Source: Rheinheimera sp. UJ63 (GTDB lineage Bacteria; Pseudomonadota; Gammaproteobacteria; Enterobacterales; Alteromonadaceae). Taken from it: a stretch of 64,000 nucleotides of DNA. Numbering within the stretch: the first letter of the stretch is position 1; each line of letters begins with the position of its first letter. Under the pieces are notes generated by a model. That model saw only the letters and a program-made list of their open reading frames with translations, did no database searches and was not told the origin of the DNA. Positions 35,467 through 45,037 of this stretch are shown one piece after another. Where the stretch lies: NCBI RefSeq assembly GCF_021568285.1, contig NZ_JAKGTQ010000002.1, positions 62,001 to 126,000 on the forward strand. Direction: 5' to 3'. Made by a program: the position numbers and the translations under genes.

Positions 35467-36456
35467 TTGGCATTTTTGTATGAATACGGTATTTTTCTGG
35501 CGAAGGTTGCCACCTTAGTGGTGGCGTTTGCGATTGTGGTGGCCATTATGGCAGGCGCTGCGATGAAAACACGTCAACGTAAAGGTCAGTTGTCTATCAC
35601 GGATCTCAGTGAAGCGTATCAGCACAATCAGCAACTGTTACAACAGCAACTGATGGATAAAAAAGCCTTCAAGAAATGGCAAAAAGCCCAATCAGCAGAA
35701 AAGAAACAACCGCAGCCAACACTCTTTGTCATTGATTTTAATGGCAGTATGGATGCGAAAGAAACCGATGCGTTACGCGAAGAAATCAGCGCCATTTTGG
35801 CAGTAGCCACCACAAAAGACGAGGTGTTGTTAAAGCTTGAAAGTGGCGGTGGTGTGGTGCATGGTTATGGTTTAGCCGCCTCGCAGTTAGACAGACTTAA
35901 GCAGCAAAAGATCCCACTCACTATAGCCGTGGATAAAGTAGCCGCAAGCGGTGGCTATATGATGGCCTGCGTGGCCGATAAACTACTGGCGGCTCCTTTT
36001 GCGATTATTGGCTCTATAGGTGTGATTGCACAAATACCTAATTTCAATAAATTATTAAAGAAAAACGATGTTGATTTTGAACAGTTCACCGCGGGTGAAT
36101 TCAAGCGCACCGTCACCTTGTTTGGTGAAAATACCGCAAAAGGCCGTGAAAAATTTCAGCAAGAATTAGAAGAAACCCATGTGCTATTTAAAGACTTTGT
36201 CAGCCAGCAGCGGCCAGTGCTGGATATCGACAAAGTGGCTACGGGAGAGCATTGGTTTGGCTATCAAGCCCTTGCTTTAGCATTGGTAGATCAATTGCAA
36301 ACCAGTGATGATTACTTGTGTAGTATGTTTGCCCAGCGAAAAGTACTACAGGTGAAGTTTCAATTGAAAAAAGGCTTGGCAGATAAATTGGGCGCAGGTG
36401 GTGCGAGCTTCGCTAGTGGCATCTGGCAAAATCTGCAACAACGCCGTTGGTGGTAA
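35467..36456 (+). CDS. sohB: Inner-membrane serine protease SohB
   Basis: The start is a TTG at 35467, preceded by AAGGAG with 7 nt spacing, giving the family-typical AFLYEYGIFLAK N-terminus; a further upstream ATG would add residues from the previous terminator. The 329-residue protein has an N-terminal membrane segment and an S49-type core. The catalytic Ser is in VAASGGYMM, and the general-base Lys is the one in FKRTVTLFGENT. It degrades membrane-associated peptides in the periplasmic face of the inner membrane. The TPMT gene follows after 3 nt. Confidence 0.92.
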   Translation: MAFLYEYGIFLAKVATLVVAFAIVVAIMAGAAMKTRQRKGQLSITDLSEAYQHNQQLLQQQLMDKKAFKKWQKAQSAEKKQPQPTLFVIDFNGSMDAKETDALREEISAILAVATTKDEVLLKLESGGGVVHGYGLAASQLDRLKQQKIPLTIAVDKVAASGGYMMACVADKLLAAPFAIIGSIGVIAQIPNFNKLLKKNDVDFEQFTAGEFKRTVTLFGENTAKGREKFQQELEETHVLFKDFVSQQRPVLDIDKVATGEHWFGYQALALALVDQLQTSDDYLCSMFAQRKVLQVKFQLKKGLADKLGAGGASFASGIWQNLQQRRWW

Positions 36457-36459
36457 CAC

Positions 36460-37128
36460 ATGGACGCAGCATTTTGGCAGGCGTGTTGGCAACAAAATAA
36501 ACTCGGCTTTCAATTAGCACAACCGCATCCACTGTTGCAGCGTTGGTTGCCGCAGATCTTGGCCGAGCAGCCTAGGCTAACTGAAATCGTGGTTCCGTTG
36601 TGTGGTAAAAGCCCTGATTTGCTATTTTGTCAGGCTTTGCGGCCGGTTCTGGGTATTGAGTTGTCGGATATCGCTTGTCATGCTTTTTTTGCTGAAAATC
36701 AGCTGGCGCATACTGTTACAACCGCACATCCATTAGCCGAGCAGGGCTTTATTCGTTTTCAAGCTGAGGCGTTACAACTATTACAAGGTGATTTCTTTCA
36801 ACTGCCTGATAGTCGCGTTAACGCCAATAACCTTATCTACGATCGCGCAGCATTGATTGCGTTGCCTTTGGAAATGCGACAACGTTATGTTGAAAAATTA
36901 GATAACTGGTTAGAGCAGGGCGCAGTGTTGCTGCTGATCAGCTTAGAATACCCCGAGGAGGAAAAAGCGGGGCCACCTTTTAGTGTCACTAGCGCTGAGA
37001 TAGAGCAGCACTTTGCAAAGCGACAGATCCAATTGCTAGAACAAGTGGATATTACGGGGCAAGGCTTTGCTCGGCGTCGTTTTGAAACATCACGTTTATG
37101 TGAAAAAGTGTATTTAGTTCAGGCATAA
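36460..37128 (+). CDS. tpm: Thiopurine S-methyltransferase family protein
   Basis: A 222-residue SAM-dependent methyltransferase. The start MDAAFWQACWQQNKLGFQ and the SAM loop VPLCGKSPDLLF are typical of the TPMT/Tpm family. IYDRAALIALPLEMRQRY is the other conserved block. Bacterial members methylate thiopurines and also selenite or tellurite compounds (family knowledge). It starts 3 nt after sohB, so the two genes form an operon, although no functional link is evident. A hairpin terminator of the convergent symporter gene follows. Confidence 0.93.
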   Translation: MDAAFWQACWQQNKLGFQLAQPHPLLQRWLPQILAEQPRLTEIVVPLCGKSPDLLFCQALRPVLGIELSDIACHAFFAENQLAHTVTTAHPLAEQGFIRFQAEALQLLQGDFFQLPDSRVNANNLIYDRAALIALPLEMRQRYVEKLDNWLEQGAVLLLISLEYPEEEKAGPPFSVTSAEIEQHFAKRQIQLLEQVDITGQGFARRRFETSRLCEKVYLVQA

Positions 37129-37139
37129 AGTTGGGGAAA

Positions 37140-37170
37140 AGCGCTACCCGCAGCAGCAGCGGGTAGCGCT
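37140..37170 (-). terminator. Hairpin terminator between tpm and the symporter gene
   Basis: Perfect 12-bp arms AGCGCTACCCGC / GCGGGTAGCGCT with a 7-nt loop. On the minus strand TTTT follows after the symporter stop; on the plus strand AAACG follows. It is probably used by the symporter gene and perhaps by both. Confidence 0.65.
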
Positions 37171-37175
37171 AAACG

Positions 37176-38516
37176 TTAATCTCTTAAATGATGGAAATCG
37201 ATGGTTTCTTCTTTCTCACCAGCGTTTGGATTGTTATAGATAGCTGCATTAAACTCTCCTTCGCTTTTAGCGACAACACAGGACACCATCGCATCACCGG
37301 TCACGTTTACTGCGGTGCGCGTCATATCCAGTAAGCGATCCACACCAATAATTAACGCGATACCTTCAACCGGTAAGCCTACTTGTTGTAATACCATCGC
37401 CAGCATGATTAAACCTACCCCCGGCACACCAGCCGTGCCGATTGAGGCCAAGGTCGCAGTTAAAATCACCATCAAGAAATCGCCAAGACTTAAATCGACG
37501 CCAAACACCTGAGCGATAAAGACAGTGGCAACACCCTGCATAATGGCAGTACCGTCCATATTGATAGTAGCGCCTAGTGGTACTGTGAATGAACTGATGC
37601 TGTTATTGACACCGAGCTTTTTATTGACCGTTTCCATGGTCACTGGCAGCGTGGCATTACTGCTTGAAGTACTAAAGCCAAATAACGCGGCATCGCGCAT
37701 TTTCTTTAAAAAGATAATCGGGTTTAAACCCGTTAGTGACTTTAACAGCAAGGCATAAACCACAAACCCATGAAACAGTAATACAAAAAGCACTACGCCA
37801 AAGTATTTGACTAAGCTGCCGATAGTTTCTAAACCCAGCGTGGTAAAAAGTTTCGCCATCAGGAAAAACACACCATAGGGGGCTAAGTTCATGAGTAAAG
37901 TGACCAGCTTCATAATCACTTCATTAAAATCATTAAACTGTGCGGCAATCCGCTCACCCGGCTTGCCTGACAAGGCCACGGCTAGGCCAAATAACACGGC
38001 AAAAACGATTATTTGCAGCATATTGCCTGAAGCCATTGACTCTATTGGGTTACTTGGGAAGATATTGATAAAGACCTGCGCTAACGTTGGGGCAGAGCTA
38101 ACATCAAAGGTTTGATCGCTTTGCATTTCCACACCCAAACCTGGGCCAGTTAACAAGGCTGCGCCAATCGCTAAGCTAATGGCGATAGCGGTGGTGATCA
38201 TATATAAGCCGATGGCTTTACCACCTAAACGCCCAAGTTTAGAGGTGTCAGATAACGAGCAGGTTCCACAAACTAAGGACACAAATACCAACGGCACCAC
38301 CAGCATTTTTAAGCTGGCAATAAATATTTCGCCGCCAACATGAAAAATACCGTCAACAAAAAAAGCTTTTAAGGGAATATCCAGACCAAGCAATGCCAAA
38401 TTGCGCTCTTCGGCACCACCCAGTAAAAATTGAAAGAAGAAACCGACTGCAAGGCCAGCTACCATACCAATCACAATACGTAAGGTAAGACTGAGTTTTT
38501 TATTATTTGACGTCAT
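37176..38516 (-). CDS. Dicarboxylate/amino acid:cation symporter (DAACS family)
   Basis: A 446-residue transporter with about eight membrane segments and the two hairpin loops of the GltPh fold. The signature SSSNATLPVTMETVNKKLGV is HP1, NMDGTAIMQG is the cation/substrate motif, and the HP2 region is SIGTAGVPGVG. The C-terminal DRLLDMTRTAVNVTGDAM holds the substrate Asp/Arg/Asn residues. Substrate may be glutamate, aspartate, dicarboxylates or neutral amino acids; this cannot be decided by sight. It is located in the inner membrane and stands alone with its own terminator. Confidence 0.9.
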   Translation of the reverse strand: MTSNNKKLSLTLRIVIGMVAGLAVGFFFQFLLGGAEERNLALLGLDIPLKAFFVDGIFHVGGEIFIASLKMLVVPLVFVSLVCGTCSLSDTSKLGRLGGKAIGLYMITTAIAISLAIGAALLTGPGLGVEMQSDQTFDVSSAPTLAQVFINIFPSNPIESMASGNMLQIIVFAVLFGLAVALSGKPGERIAAQFNDFNEVIMKLVTLLMNLAPYGVFFLMAKLFTTLGLETIGSLVKYFGVVLFVLLFHGFVVYALLLKSLTGLNPIIFLKKMRDAALFGFSTSSSNATLPVTMETVNKKLGVNNSISSFTVPLGATINMDGTAIMQGVATVFIAQVFGVDLSLGDFLMVILTATLASIGTAGVPGVGLIMLAMVLQQVGLPVEGIALIIGVDRLLDMTRTAVNVTGDAMVSCVVAKSEGEFNAAIYNNPNAGEKEETIDFHHLRD

Positions 38517-38681
38517 ATATAGTGGTTTTTTTGTTGTAATAAAGCACTAAGACTACCAGTTTGTGCCAGCTTTGGTCACTAGAGATAGAAATTTTTTTTA
38601 AATTAACCCTGCCAGCTGGATAATTAATGGTTTAAGATGCAAAATTAACAAAACTATAAAAGAAGTGCTAGGGAGAGTTTC

Positions 38682-41600
38682 ATGTTAAACATCCGGCTGT
38701 TATGGATACTTTTTGTATGTTTGGGCTTGTCCGCTTGTGGTGGTGGTGGCACGCTCGAAAGTGGTGGTGGTAGTTCAGGTTCTGGTGGAACCGGCGCTAC
38801 TGACACTTATACTTTGGCATTAACGTTGACTAATGCTGCAGGGCAAGAAGTCCGTCAAGTTTCCACTGCTGCGCCTGGTAAGCTTAGGGCAACGCTGAAA
38901 AAAAATAATCAACCCCTAGCCAATCAATTAGTTCGATTTACGTTAGATGGTAACGTTGGTCAGTTATCCCCAACTGAGGGAACGGCCAGAACCAATGAAA
39001 ACGGTATAGCCGAAATTCAATTGCAAGCCGGTGAAACGGCAGGCTCTTCTCAAGTAACCGCTTCTTATCAGGCTTCTGAGTCTCAAACGGTTTCTTCTGC
39101 CCCTTATGTTTTCGATGCTGTGGTAACAGGTGGCTTGTCAGCCGAGCTTTCTGTGACGTTGTTAAAGCATGATGGCACTATTGCACGTTCGGTATCGCAT
39201 TTTTCACCGGGCATTGCTGAAGCGCGTTTGCTGATCGATGGTCAGCCAGGTGCATTCCAACTTATTCAGTTTGAACTGGGTTCATTGGGTGTACTTAACC
39301 CTAATAATGGTTCAGCTATGACGGATGTTAATGGTATTGCGCGCATAGACGTAATTGCCGGTACAGAAGCTGGCGCAGGTACATTAACGGCGAGATTTGC
39401 TCCAACAACAACGCAAACCGTGAGTGCTAGTCCGTTTGTGTTTACTACAGCCGGAGATACACCTGTGCAAGGTGATGAAACCGCTTTTAGTATTAATCTT
39501 GCGATGACGAATCAAGCAGGTAATACAATTAACCAGATCTCTAACGCACAGCCCGGTATTGTTGTTGCCACCGTTAGGGATAGCTTAGGCCAACCGGTCG
39601 TCAATAAAGTCGTTTCTTTTGTTTCTTCTTTAGGCCGCATTCAACCCGCTTTTGGTACAGCATTAACCAATGAACTTGGTCAGGCGACGGTTACTCTTAC
39701 TGCAGGCACGATTAGTGGCGCGGGCTCAATCGAAGCAAGCTACCAGGCAAAATCTCAAGATCTTGGCTTTACAAGTGCCGGTGATGAAGTTATCAGCCCT
39801 TATGTATTGTCTTTGAACCTCAAAGACACAGCGAATAACGATATTCGCACAGTTTCTAGAACTCAACCGGGTAAGATCCAAGCAACACTTACTCGTAATG
39901 GTTCAGCTGTTGTTGATCAGTTAGTCAGCTTTTCATTAAATTCAAATATTGGTCAGCTTTCACCGGTCAGTGGTACAGCAAGAACAGATGCTAATGGCGT
40001 AGCCGAACTCAGTCTTCTATCAGGCCAAGTTGCAGGTAGCGGTCAGATAAGTGCTGTGGTTACTATTGCCGGTGTCAATATTCAGGCATTGCCATTTGTT
40101 TTTGATTCACTGGGTGATGACCGGGTTGTCAGTTCTATTTCATTAAGTTTACTTGATACCACAGGCCAACTCGTTCGTGATGTGGCCTATGCAACACCTC
40201 GCAGCCTGCAAGCGGTCGTTACAGAAAATGGTACGCCAGTGGCGTTCCGTTTAGTGACGTTTAGCGTGGAAGGCGCAGGTGAGATTAATCCTACGACAGG
40301 TCGGGCAATGACCGACGCGAATGGTATTGCTCGGGTGGATTTACTGGCCGGTTTTGTTGCCAGTGCTGGTGAAGCGCAAGCGCGTTACACGAACAGCGAA
40401 GGCGCCGAGATTGTCTCTGATACCTTTACCTTTACTTCGGCGGGTGATACGCCGGTGCCAGGTACGTCACCAGACTTTGCGATTAGCTTAACGCTGACAA
40501 ACAGTGCGGGTGCGCCCATCACCGAGATTTCGCAAGCGACACCGGGTGTGGTGCAAGCGACGGTTGTGGATAAAGATGGCCAGCCGGTCGTGAACAAGGT
40601 GGTGAGTTTCAGCAGTACGCTGGGACGTATCCAGCCGGCATTTGGTACAGCGTTAACAGATAGCAACGGTGTGGCGCAAGTACGCTTAACCGCCGGTACG
40701 GTAGAAGGTGCGGGTACGTTAACAGCGCGTTATCAAGGGGTAGAAGAGACACTGAGTTTCCGTACCCAAGGCAATGAGGGCGTGAGCTCTTATCTAATGA
40801 CGTTAAATCTTGTGGACGCGGCAGGTGCAGCAACGCGTCAAGTATCGCGGGCAGCGCCGGGTCGCGTGCAAGTCACTTTAACGCAGAACGGCACGCCGGT
40901 AGCCGATCAACTTGTTAGTTTTAGTCTTTCATCTGCGGTGGGTGTGATTTCACCGGCCAGTGGTACAGCGCGTACCGATGTGAATGGTGTGGCGGAAGTG
41001 AGCTTATTAGCCGGTCAAGTGGCGGGTAGCGGTCAAGTCAATGCAGAGGTCGTGATTAATGGTGAGAGCTTATTAGCGCTGCCGTTTATCTTTGACTCAC
41101 TGGGTGATGACACTGTAGTGAGTGCACTGACATTAAGCTTGCTGGATGCAGCAGGTGCAGCAGTTCGCGATGTAGCGTATGCCACCCCGCGTAAGTTAGA
41201 AGCGTTAGTGACCGAAAATGGTACGCCAGTGGCGTTCCGTTTAGTGACATTTAGCGTGGAAGGCGCAGGTGAGATTAATCCTACGACAGGTCGGGCAATG
41301 ACCGACGCGAATGGTATTGCTCGGGTGGATTTACTGGCCGGTTTTGTTGCCAGTGCTGGTGAAGCGCAAGCGCGTTACACGAACAGCGAAGGCGCCGAGA
41401 TTGTCTCTGATACCTTTACCTTTACTTCGGCGGGTGATACGCCGGTGCCAGGTACGTCACCAGACTTTGCGATTAGCTTAACGCTGACAAACAGTGCGGG
41501 TGCGCCCATCACCGAGATTTCGCAAGCGACACCGGGTGTGGTGCAGGCGACGGTTGTGGATAAAGATGGCCAACCGGTTGTAAACAAGGTGGTGAGTTTC

Positions 41601-44600
41601 AGCAGTACGCTGGGACGTATCCAGCCGGCATTTGGTACAGCGTTAACAGATAGCAATGGTGTGGCGCAAGTACGCTTAACCGCCGGTACGGTAGAAGGTG
41701 CGGGTACGTTAACAGCGCGTTATCAAGGGGTAGAAGAAACCATAAGTTTCTCTACGCTGGGTAATGAAGTGCTGAGCCAATATTTACTGACATTGACGAT
41801 GCTTGATGGTGCTGGCAATCCTACTCGTAATGTAAGCAAAGATAATCAGGGTAATTTGCGTGCAACCTTGACCTTTGATGGCATTCCTTTAGAAAACCAG
41901 TTAATCACCTTTGAGCTAGCAAATAACGTAGGTGAAATCATTCCTTCAGTAGGTACTGCAAGAACAGACAGTAATGGCGTAGCGCAAATTACTCTGTTTG
42001 CTGGTGCTGTACCAGGAGCAGGTCTCGTTACTGCAACTTATCAAGCTGCGGATGAACAAGTCTTATCATTACCTTATGTGTTTGAGTCAAACGGTGATCA
42101 GTCTGCTGAAACCAGCATTACTGCTGAATTGGTAGAAGCATCAACGGATACTGTTGTCAGAGATGTTGATTTTGCTAACCCTCGTCGCGTTAAAGTCACG
42201 TTGACTCAAGGCGGAGTAGCTGCAGCTTTCAAATTGATTACGGTTGAGTCTCGTTTTGTTGGTGTGATTAATCCATCTTCAGGACGTGCGATGACAGATG
42301 CTACAGGTGTGGCTTACCTAGACTTGCTTGCTGGCAACACGGCGGGTGCAGGTGAGATTGTGGCTCGGTTTGAAACAACGGGTGGCGTGACCATAACGAG
42401 CGACGCCTTTACGTTTACGAGTGCTGGTGATACGCCGCTACCGGGTGACTCTCCTGACTTTACTGTTGAATTACGGCTTGTTTCCAGTGTGTCAGGAACT
42501 GACACCAGTGAAATCAGTGCGGCTAACGGTGGTCAGGTTATCGCAACCGTTCGCGATAAAGATGCTAACCCGGTTGTTAATAAAGTTGTAAGCTTTAGTT
42601 CTTCTTTAGGCAGTTTACGTCCATCTACGGGTACCGCGTTAACTAATGCGCTCGGCGAGGCCAGAATTAGTTTGGTTGCAGGTACAGCAGAGGGTGCCGG
42701 TACAGTAACGGCACAATATGAAGCGGTAACATCGTCGATTGGTTTCTATACTCGTGGTGATGAGGTTGATCCTAATCAGGTTAATGCCACTGTAAACTTC
42801 AGGCTATTAACAAGCTGCCCGAGTGATTTCAGAACTAACCGTGATCCTAATAACTGTATTGAGACCACCAGCATTTCTGCAGAACAGCCAGGTATCTTGT
42901 ACATTGAAGTGCTGCGTGAAGGTGCGAGTACGCCATTAGCGCAAACTTTAGTGTCAGCGACTACTACGTTAGGTTCTATCAGTCCGAGAACTGGCACAGC
43001 AATTACGGATGCAAACGGTATTGCCTTGTTAGATTTAGTGGCGGGTAGAGATGTGGGCGCGGGTGAAGTTTCCGTTACCGCACTTGCGACAACACGGACT
43101 AAAGCATTTGAAATTGGTGCGGTAGATGTCGATATTGTGGTGTCATCAAGCTTAGCGGTAGGTGATACCTTAGCGGCGGGTTCAACAACCTTGATCTCTG
43201 TTGATATCTCAAGAAACGGTCAACCCTATATTCCGCCATTGGGAGTAGAATTTACCTCTGGTTGTGTACAAGCCGGTTTAGCGGTAATGGATCAATCTGT
43301 TACCAGTATTGGTGGTGTTGCCCGTTCAACTTACAGAGCATCTGGCTGTGTAGGTGGTGACTTAATTACCGCGACGGTTATCACCGGTGGTAATACGGTC
43401 AGTGGTACTGTGGTAGTGGATGTTTCTGAAGCGGCTATTGGATCGTTAGAGTTCTTAGATGTGTCTGCACCTATTATTGCCCTTAAAGGCACTGGTGGTG
43501 CAAACCGTACTGAAACCTCTATCGTACGTTTCCGCTTGATTGATGAAAACGGCAGCCCAGTAGCAGGTCGACAAGTTGACTTCACTCTTGCAACGGCTTT
43601 AGGTGGGTTAGAATTAGCTCAAGCTAATGGCTTCACTAACGGCGATGGTATCGTGCAGACTGTGGTACGTTCGGGTATTGTACCTACACCAACCCGAGTT
43701 ATCGCTAGAAGTGAGCAAACGGTTACTAGTGGTACTGTCGTTGTCACTGCGCCTTCTGATGTGTTGACGGTCAGCACAGGGTTGGCAGATCAAAATAGCT
43801 TTTCTGTTGCGCGTTCTGCATTCAACGTGCACGCGCTAGACTTTGATGGCAATGAAGTAGATTTAACCGTGTCGTTAGCGGATCACTTTAATAATCCAGT
43901 GCCTGATGGTACGGCAGTCAACTTTATCACTGAAGGCGGTTCAGTGGAGTCAAGCTGTACCACAACCAATGGTCGTTGTGCGGTGAAATGGCGTAGTCAA
44001 AATCCAAGACCGTTTACTACCGGTTTTGCCAATACTATTGTCGCTAAGTGTGACGGTGGTAAGCCATGTCCGTTGGGTATTGTTAGAAATGACACTGTGA
44101 CTTTTGATCAACCATTAGGTGGCAGAGCGACGATATTGGCTTATTCAATTGGTGAAGAATCATTTGCTGACCTAAATGGTAATGGTCGTTTTGATACGGG
44201 TGAATATGTTGCAGCCTATGATTTAACCGAAGCTTATATTGATAACAACGAAGATGGTCAATTCCGTGGCGGCAGCTGTGACGATACGGCAAACCCTTGT
44301 TCACCAGCAACGCCGGAAGGGGATCAATTTGAAGAGTTTATTGACTTCAATAATGACACCTTATTCAACGCGGCGAATGGTCAATACAATGGTCTATTGT
44401 GTCGTCAGGAAGATGCGGATGCAGGCTTATGTACTCGTCAGTTAGTCAATGTGTTCCAAAACCAAGAAATTGTGATGTCTGGAGCAGAAGCGTTCTTCCG
44501 TTTAACGACATATGCAGCTGATTGTTCTGTAATTAATGGTGTTACTGCTACTCCTGTTAGGGTGAATAGTGATCCGTTAAGTCCAGAAGTTTTAGAGGTT

Positions 44601-44945
44601 CAATCTGACCCAACAAGTCGGAAATTATGTGAAGTTTCAGCAATCGATCTATCTTCAGGAGCTGCGCCTTCAGTTTCTTTAAGATTGTTTATTTCTGATA
44701 TTTACAATAATCCAATGCCTTTAGGTACAACGGTGGCGTTAAGTGCAGATAATGGTGTGTTCGTGGGTGCTGATTCATATACCTTCCCGAACACCACCAG
44801 CAGAGTGCCTGTTAGCATTTCTTTTGGTTTAACTAGAGAACCAGCTACAGGTAATGAAAAGCTTGATGGTTTCTTAACCATTAGCGTGACATCACCTTCT
44901 GGTTTAGTCAGCTCGCTTTCAGTGCCTGTCCGTGATGACAGATAA
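38682..44945 (+). CDS. Giant Ig-like (Big-1 type) repeat lipoprotein
   Basis: A 2087-residue protein with a lipobox (LSAC, Cys19) and a Gly/Ser-rich linker (GGGGTLESGGGSSGSGG). From residue 41 it is made of about 16 Ig-like modules of 105-115 residues, each with the Big-1/invasin pattern APGKxxATLxxxGxPVxxQLVxFS ... GTAxTDxNGxAxVxLxAGxxxGAG. The first 12 modules form four A-B-C supermodules of 330 residues. Modules 13-17 are divergent. Residues about 1820-1890 hold acidic calcium-loop-like sequences (DLNGNGRFDTGE, DNNEDGQF). No beta-barrel, LysM or sorting motif is seen, so surface exposure depends on the lipid anchor. It is probably an adhesin or biofilm stalk (inference). Confidence 0.9.
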   Translation: MLNIRLLWILFVCLGLSACGGGGTLESGGGSSGSGGTGATDTYTLALTLTNAAGQEVRQVSTAAPGKLRATLKKNNQPLANQLVRFTLDGNVGQLSPTEGTARTNENGIAEIQLQAGETAGSSQVTASYQASESQTVSSAPYVFDAVVTGGLSAELSVTLLKHDGTIARSVSHFSPGIAEARLLIDGQPGAFQLIQFELGSLGVLNPNNGSAMTDVNGIARIDVIAGTEAGAGTLTARFAPTTTQTVSASPFVFTTAGDTPVQGDETAFSINLAMTNQAGNTINQISNAQPGIVVATVRDSLGQPVVNKVVSFVSSLGRIQPAFGTALTNELGQATVTLTAGTISGAGSIEASYQAKSQDLGFTSAGDEVISPYVLSLNLKDTANNDIRTVSRTQPGKIQATLTRNGSAVVDQLVSFSLNSNIGQLSPVSGTARTDANGVAELSLLSGQVAGSGQISAVVTIAGVNIQALPFVFDSLGDDRVVSSISLSLLDTTGQLVRDVAYATPRSLQAVVTENGTPVAFRLVTFSVEGAGEINPTTGRAMTDANGIARVDLLAGFVASAGEAQARYTNSEGAEIVSDTFTFTSAGDTPVPGTSPDFAISLTLTNSAGAPITEISQATPGVVQATVVDKDGQPVVNKVVSFSSTLGRIQPAFGTALTDSNGVAQVRLTAGTVEGAGTLTARYQGVEETLSFRTQGNEGVSSYLMTLNLVDAAGAATRQVSRAAPGRVQVTLTQNGTPVADQLVSFSLSSAVGVISPASGTARTDVNGVAEVSLLAGQVAGSGQVNAEVVINGESLLALPFIFDSLGDDTVVSALTLSLLDAAGAAVRDVAYATPRKLEALVTENGTPVAFRLVTFSVEGAGEINPTTGRAMTDANGIARVDLLAGFVASAGEAQARYTNSEGAEIVSDTFTFTSAGDTPVPGTSPDFAISLTLTNSAGAPITEISQATPGVVQATVVDKDGQPVVNKVVSFSSTLGRIQPAFGTALTDSNGVAQVRLTAGTVEGAGTLTARYQGVEETISFSTLGNEVLSQYLLTLTMLDGAGNPTRNVSKDNQGNLRATLTFDGIPLENQLITFELANNVGEIIPSVGTARTDSNGVAQITLFAGAVPGAGLVTATYQAADEQVLSLPYVFESNGDQSAETSITAELVEASTDTVVRDVDFANPRRVKVTLTQGGVAAAFKLITVESRFVGVINPSSGRAMTDATGVAYLDLLAGNTAGAGEIVARFETTGGVTITSDAFTFTSAGDTPLPGDSPDFTVELRLVSSVSGTDTSEISAANGGQVIATVRDKDANPVVNKVVSFSSSLGSLRPSTGTALTNALGEARISLVAGTAEGAGTVTAQYEAVTSSIGFYTRGDEVDPNQVNATVNFRLLTSCPSDFRTNRDPNNCIETTSISAEQPGILYIEVLREGASTPLAQTLVSATTTLGSISPRTGTAITDANGIALLDLVAGRDVGAGEVSVTALATTRTKAFEIGAVDVDIVVSSSLAVGDTLAAGSTTLISVDISRNGQPYIPPLGVEFTSGCVQAGLAVMDQSVTSIGGVARSTYRASGCVGGDLITATVITGGNTVSGTVVVDVSEAAIGSLEFLDVSAPIIALKGTGGANRTETSIVRFRLIDENGSPVAGRQVDFTLATALGGLELAQANGFTNGDGIVQTVVRSGIVPTPTRVIARSEQTVTSGTVVVTAPSDVLTVSTGLADQNSFSVARSAFNVHALDFDGNEVDLTVSLADHFNNPVPDGTAVNFITEGGSVESSCTTTNGRCAVKWRSQNPRPFTTGFANTIVAKCDGGKPCPLGIVRNDTVTFDQPLGGRATILAYSIGEESFADLNGNGRFDTGEYVAAYDLTEAYIDNNEDGQFRGGSCDDTANPCSPATPEGDQFEEFIDFNNDTLFNAANGQYNGLLCRQEDADAGLCTRQLVNVFQNQEIVMSGAEAFFRLTTYAADCSVINGVTATPVRVNSDPLSPEVLEVQSDPTSRKLCEVSAIDLSSGAAPSVSLRLFISDIYNNPMPLGTTVALSADNGVFVGADSYTFPNTTSRVPVSISFGLTREPATGNEKLDGFLTISVTSPSGLVSSLSVPVRDDR
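38802..39791 (+). repeat. A-B-C supermodule 1 (990 bp)
   Basis: First unit of the higher-order repeat: A module (TYTLALTLTN), B module (LSAELSVTLL) and C module (FSINLAMTNQ). It is exactly 990 bp to the equivalent start of unit 2. It is the most divergent from units 2 and 3 among the first three units. Confidence 0.8.
39792..40781 (+). repeat. A-B-C supermodule 2 (990 bp)
   Basis: Second unit, starting ISPYVLSLNL. Its B and C modules are nearly identical at DNA level to those of unit 3 (40224-40747 versus 41214-41737). Confidence 0.88.
40782..41771 (+). repeat. A-B-C supermodule 3 (990 bp)
   Basis: Third unit, starting VSSYLMTLNL. The A module differs from unit 2, but the second part of B and the whole of C match it at about 99% of bases, with every difference silent. 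Confidence 0.88.
41772..42767 (+). repeat. A-B-C supermodule 4 (diverged)
   Basis: Fourth unit, starting LSQYLLTLTM, with clear A, B and C modules but many substitutions and a small insertion in C (SSVSGTDTSEIS). The end is approximate. Confidence 0.75.
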
Positions 44946-44960
44946 AAGAGCGTAAAACTA

Positions 44961-44988
44961 AAAAGGAGCCTTAACGGCTCCTTTTTTA
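44961..44988 (+). terminator. Terminator of the giant lipoprotein gene
   Basis: AAAAGGAGCC / GGCTCCTTTT arms around a 5-nt loop (TTAAC), with six T residues. It lies 15 nt after the stop. Confidence 0.9.
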
Positions 44989-45037
44989 TTTGTTATTTAA
45001 AATAGTTAAAAATTTAACTCAGTTAAACGCTGAACGA

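Noticed and set aside
40385..41656. Two identical minus-strand 93-codon frames 990 bp apart
   Set aside because: They are antisense shadows of the duplicated Ig-like modules; their identity only reflects the DNA repeat.
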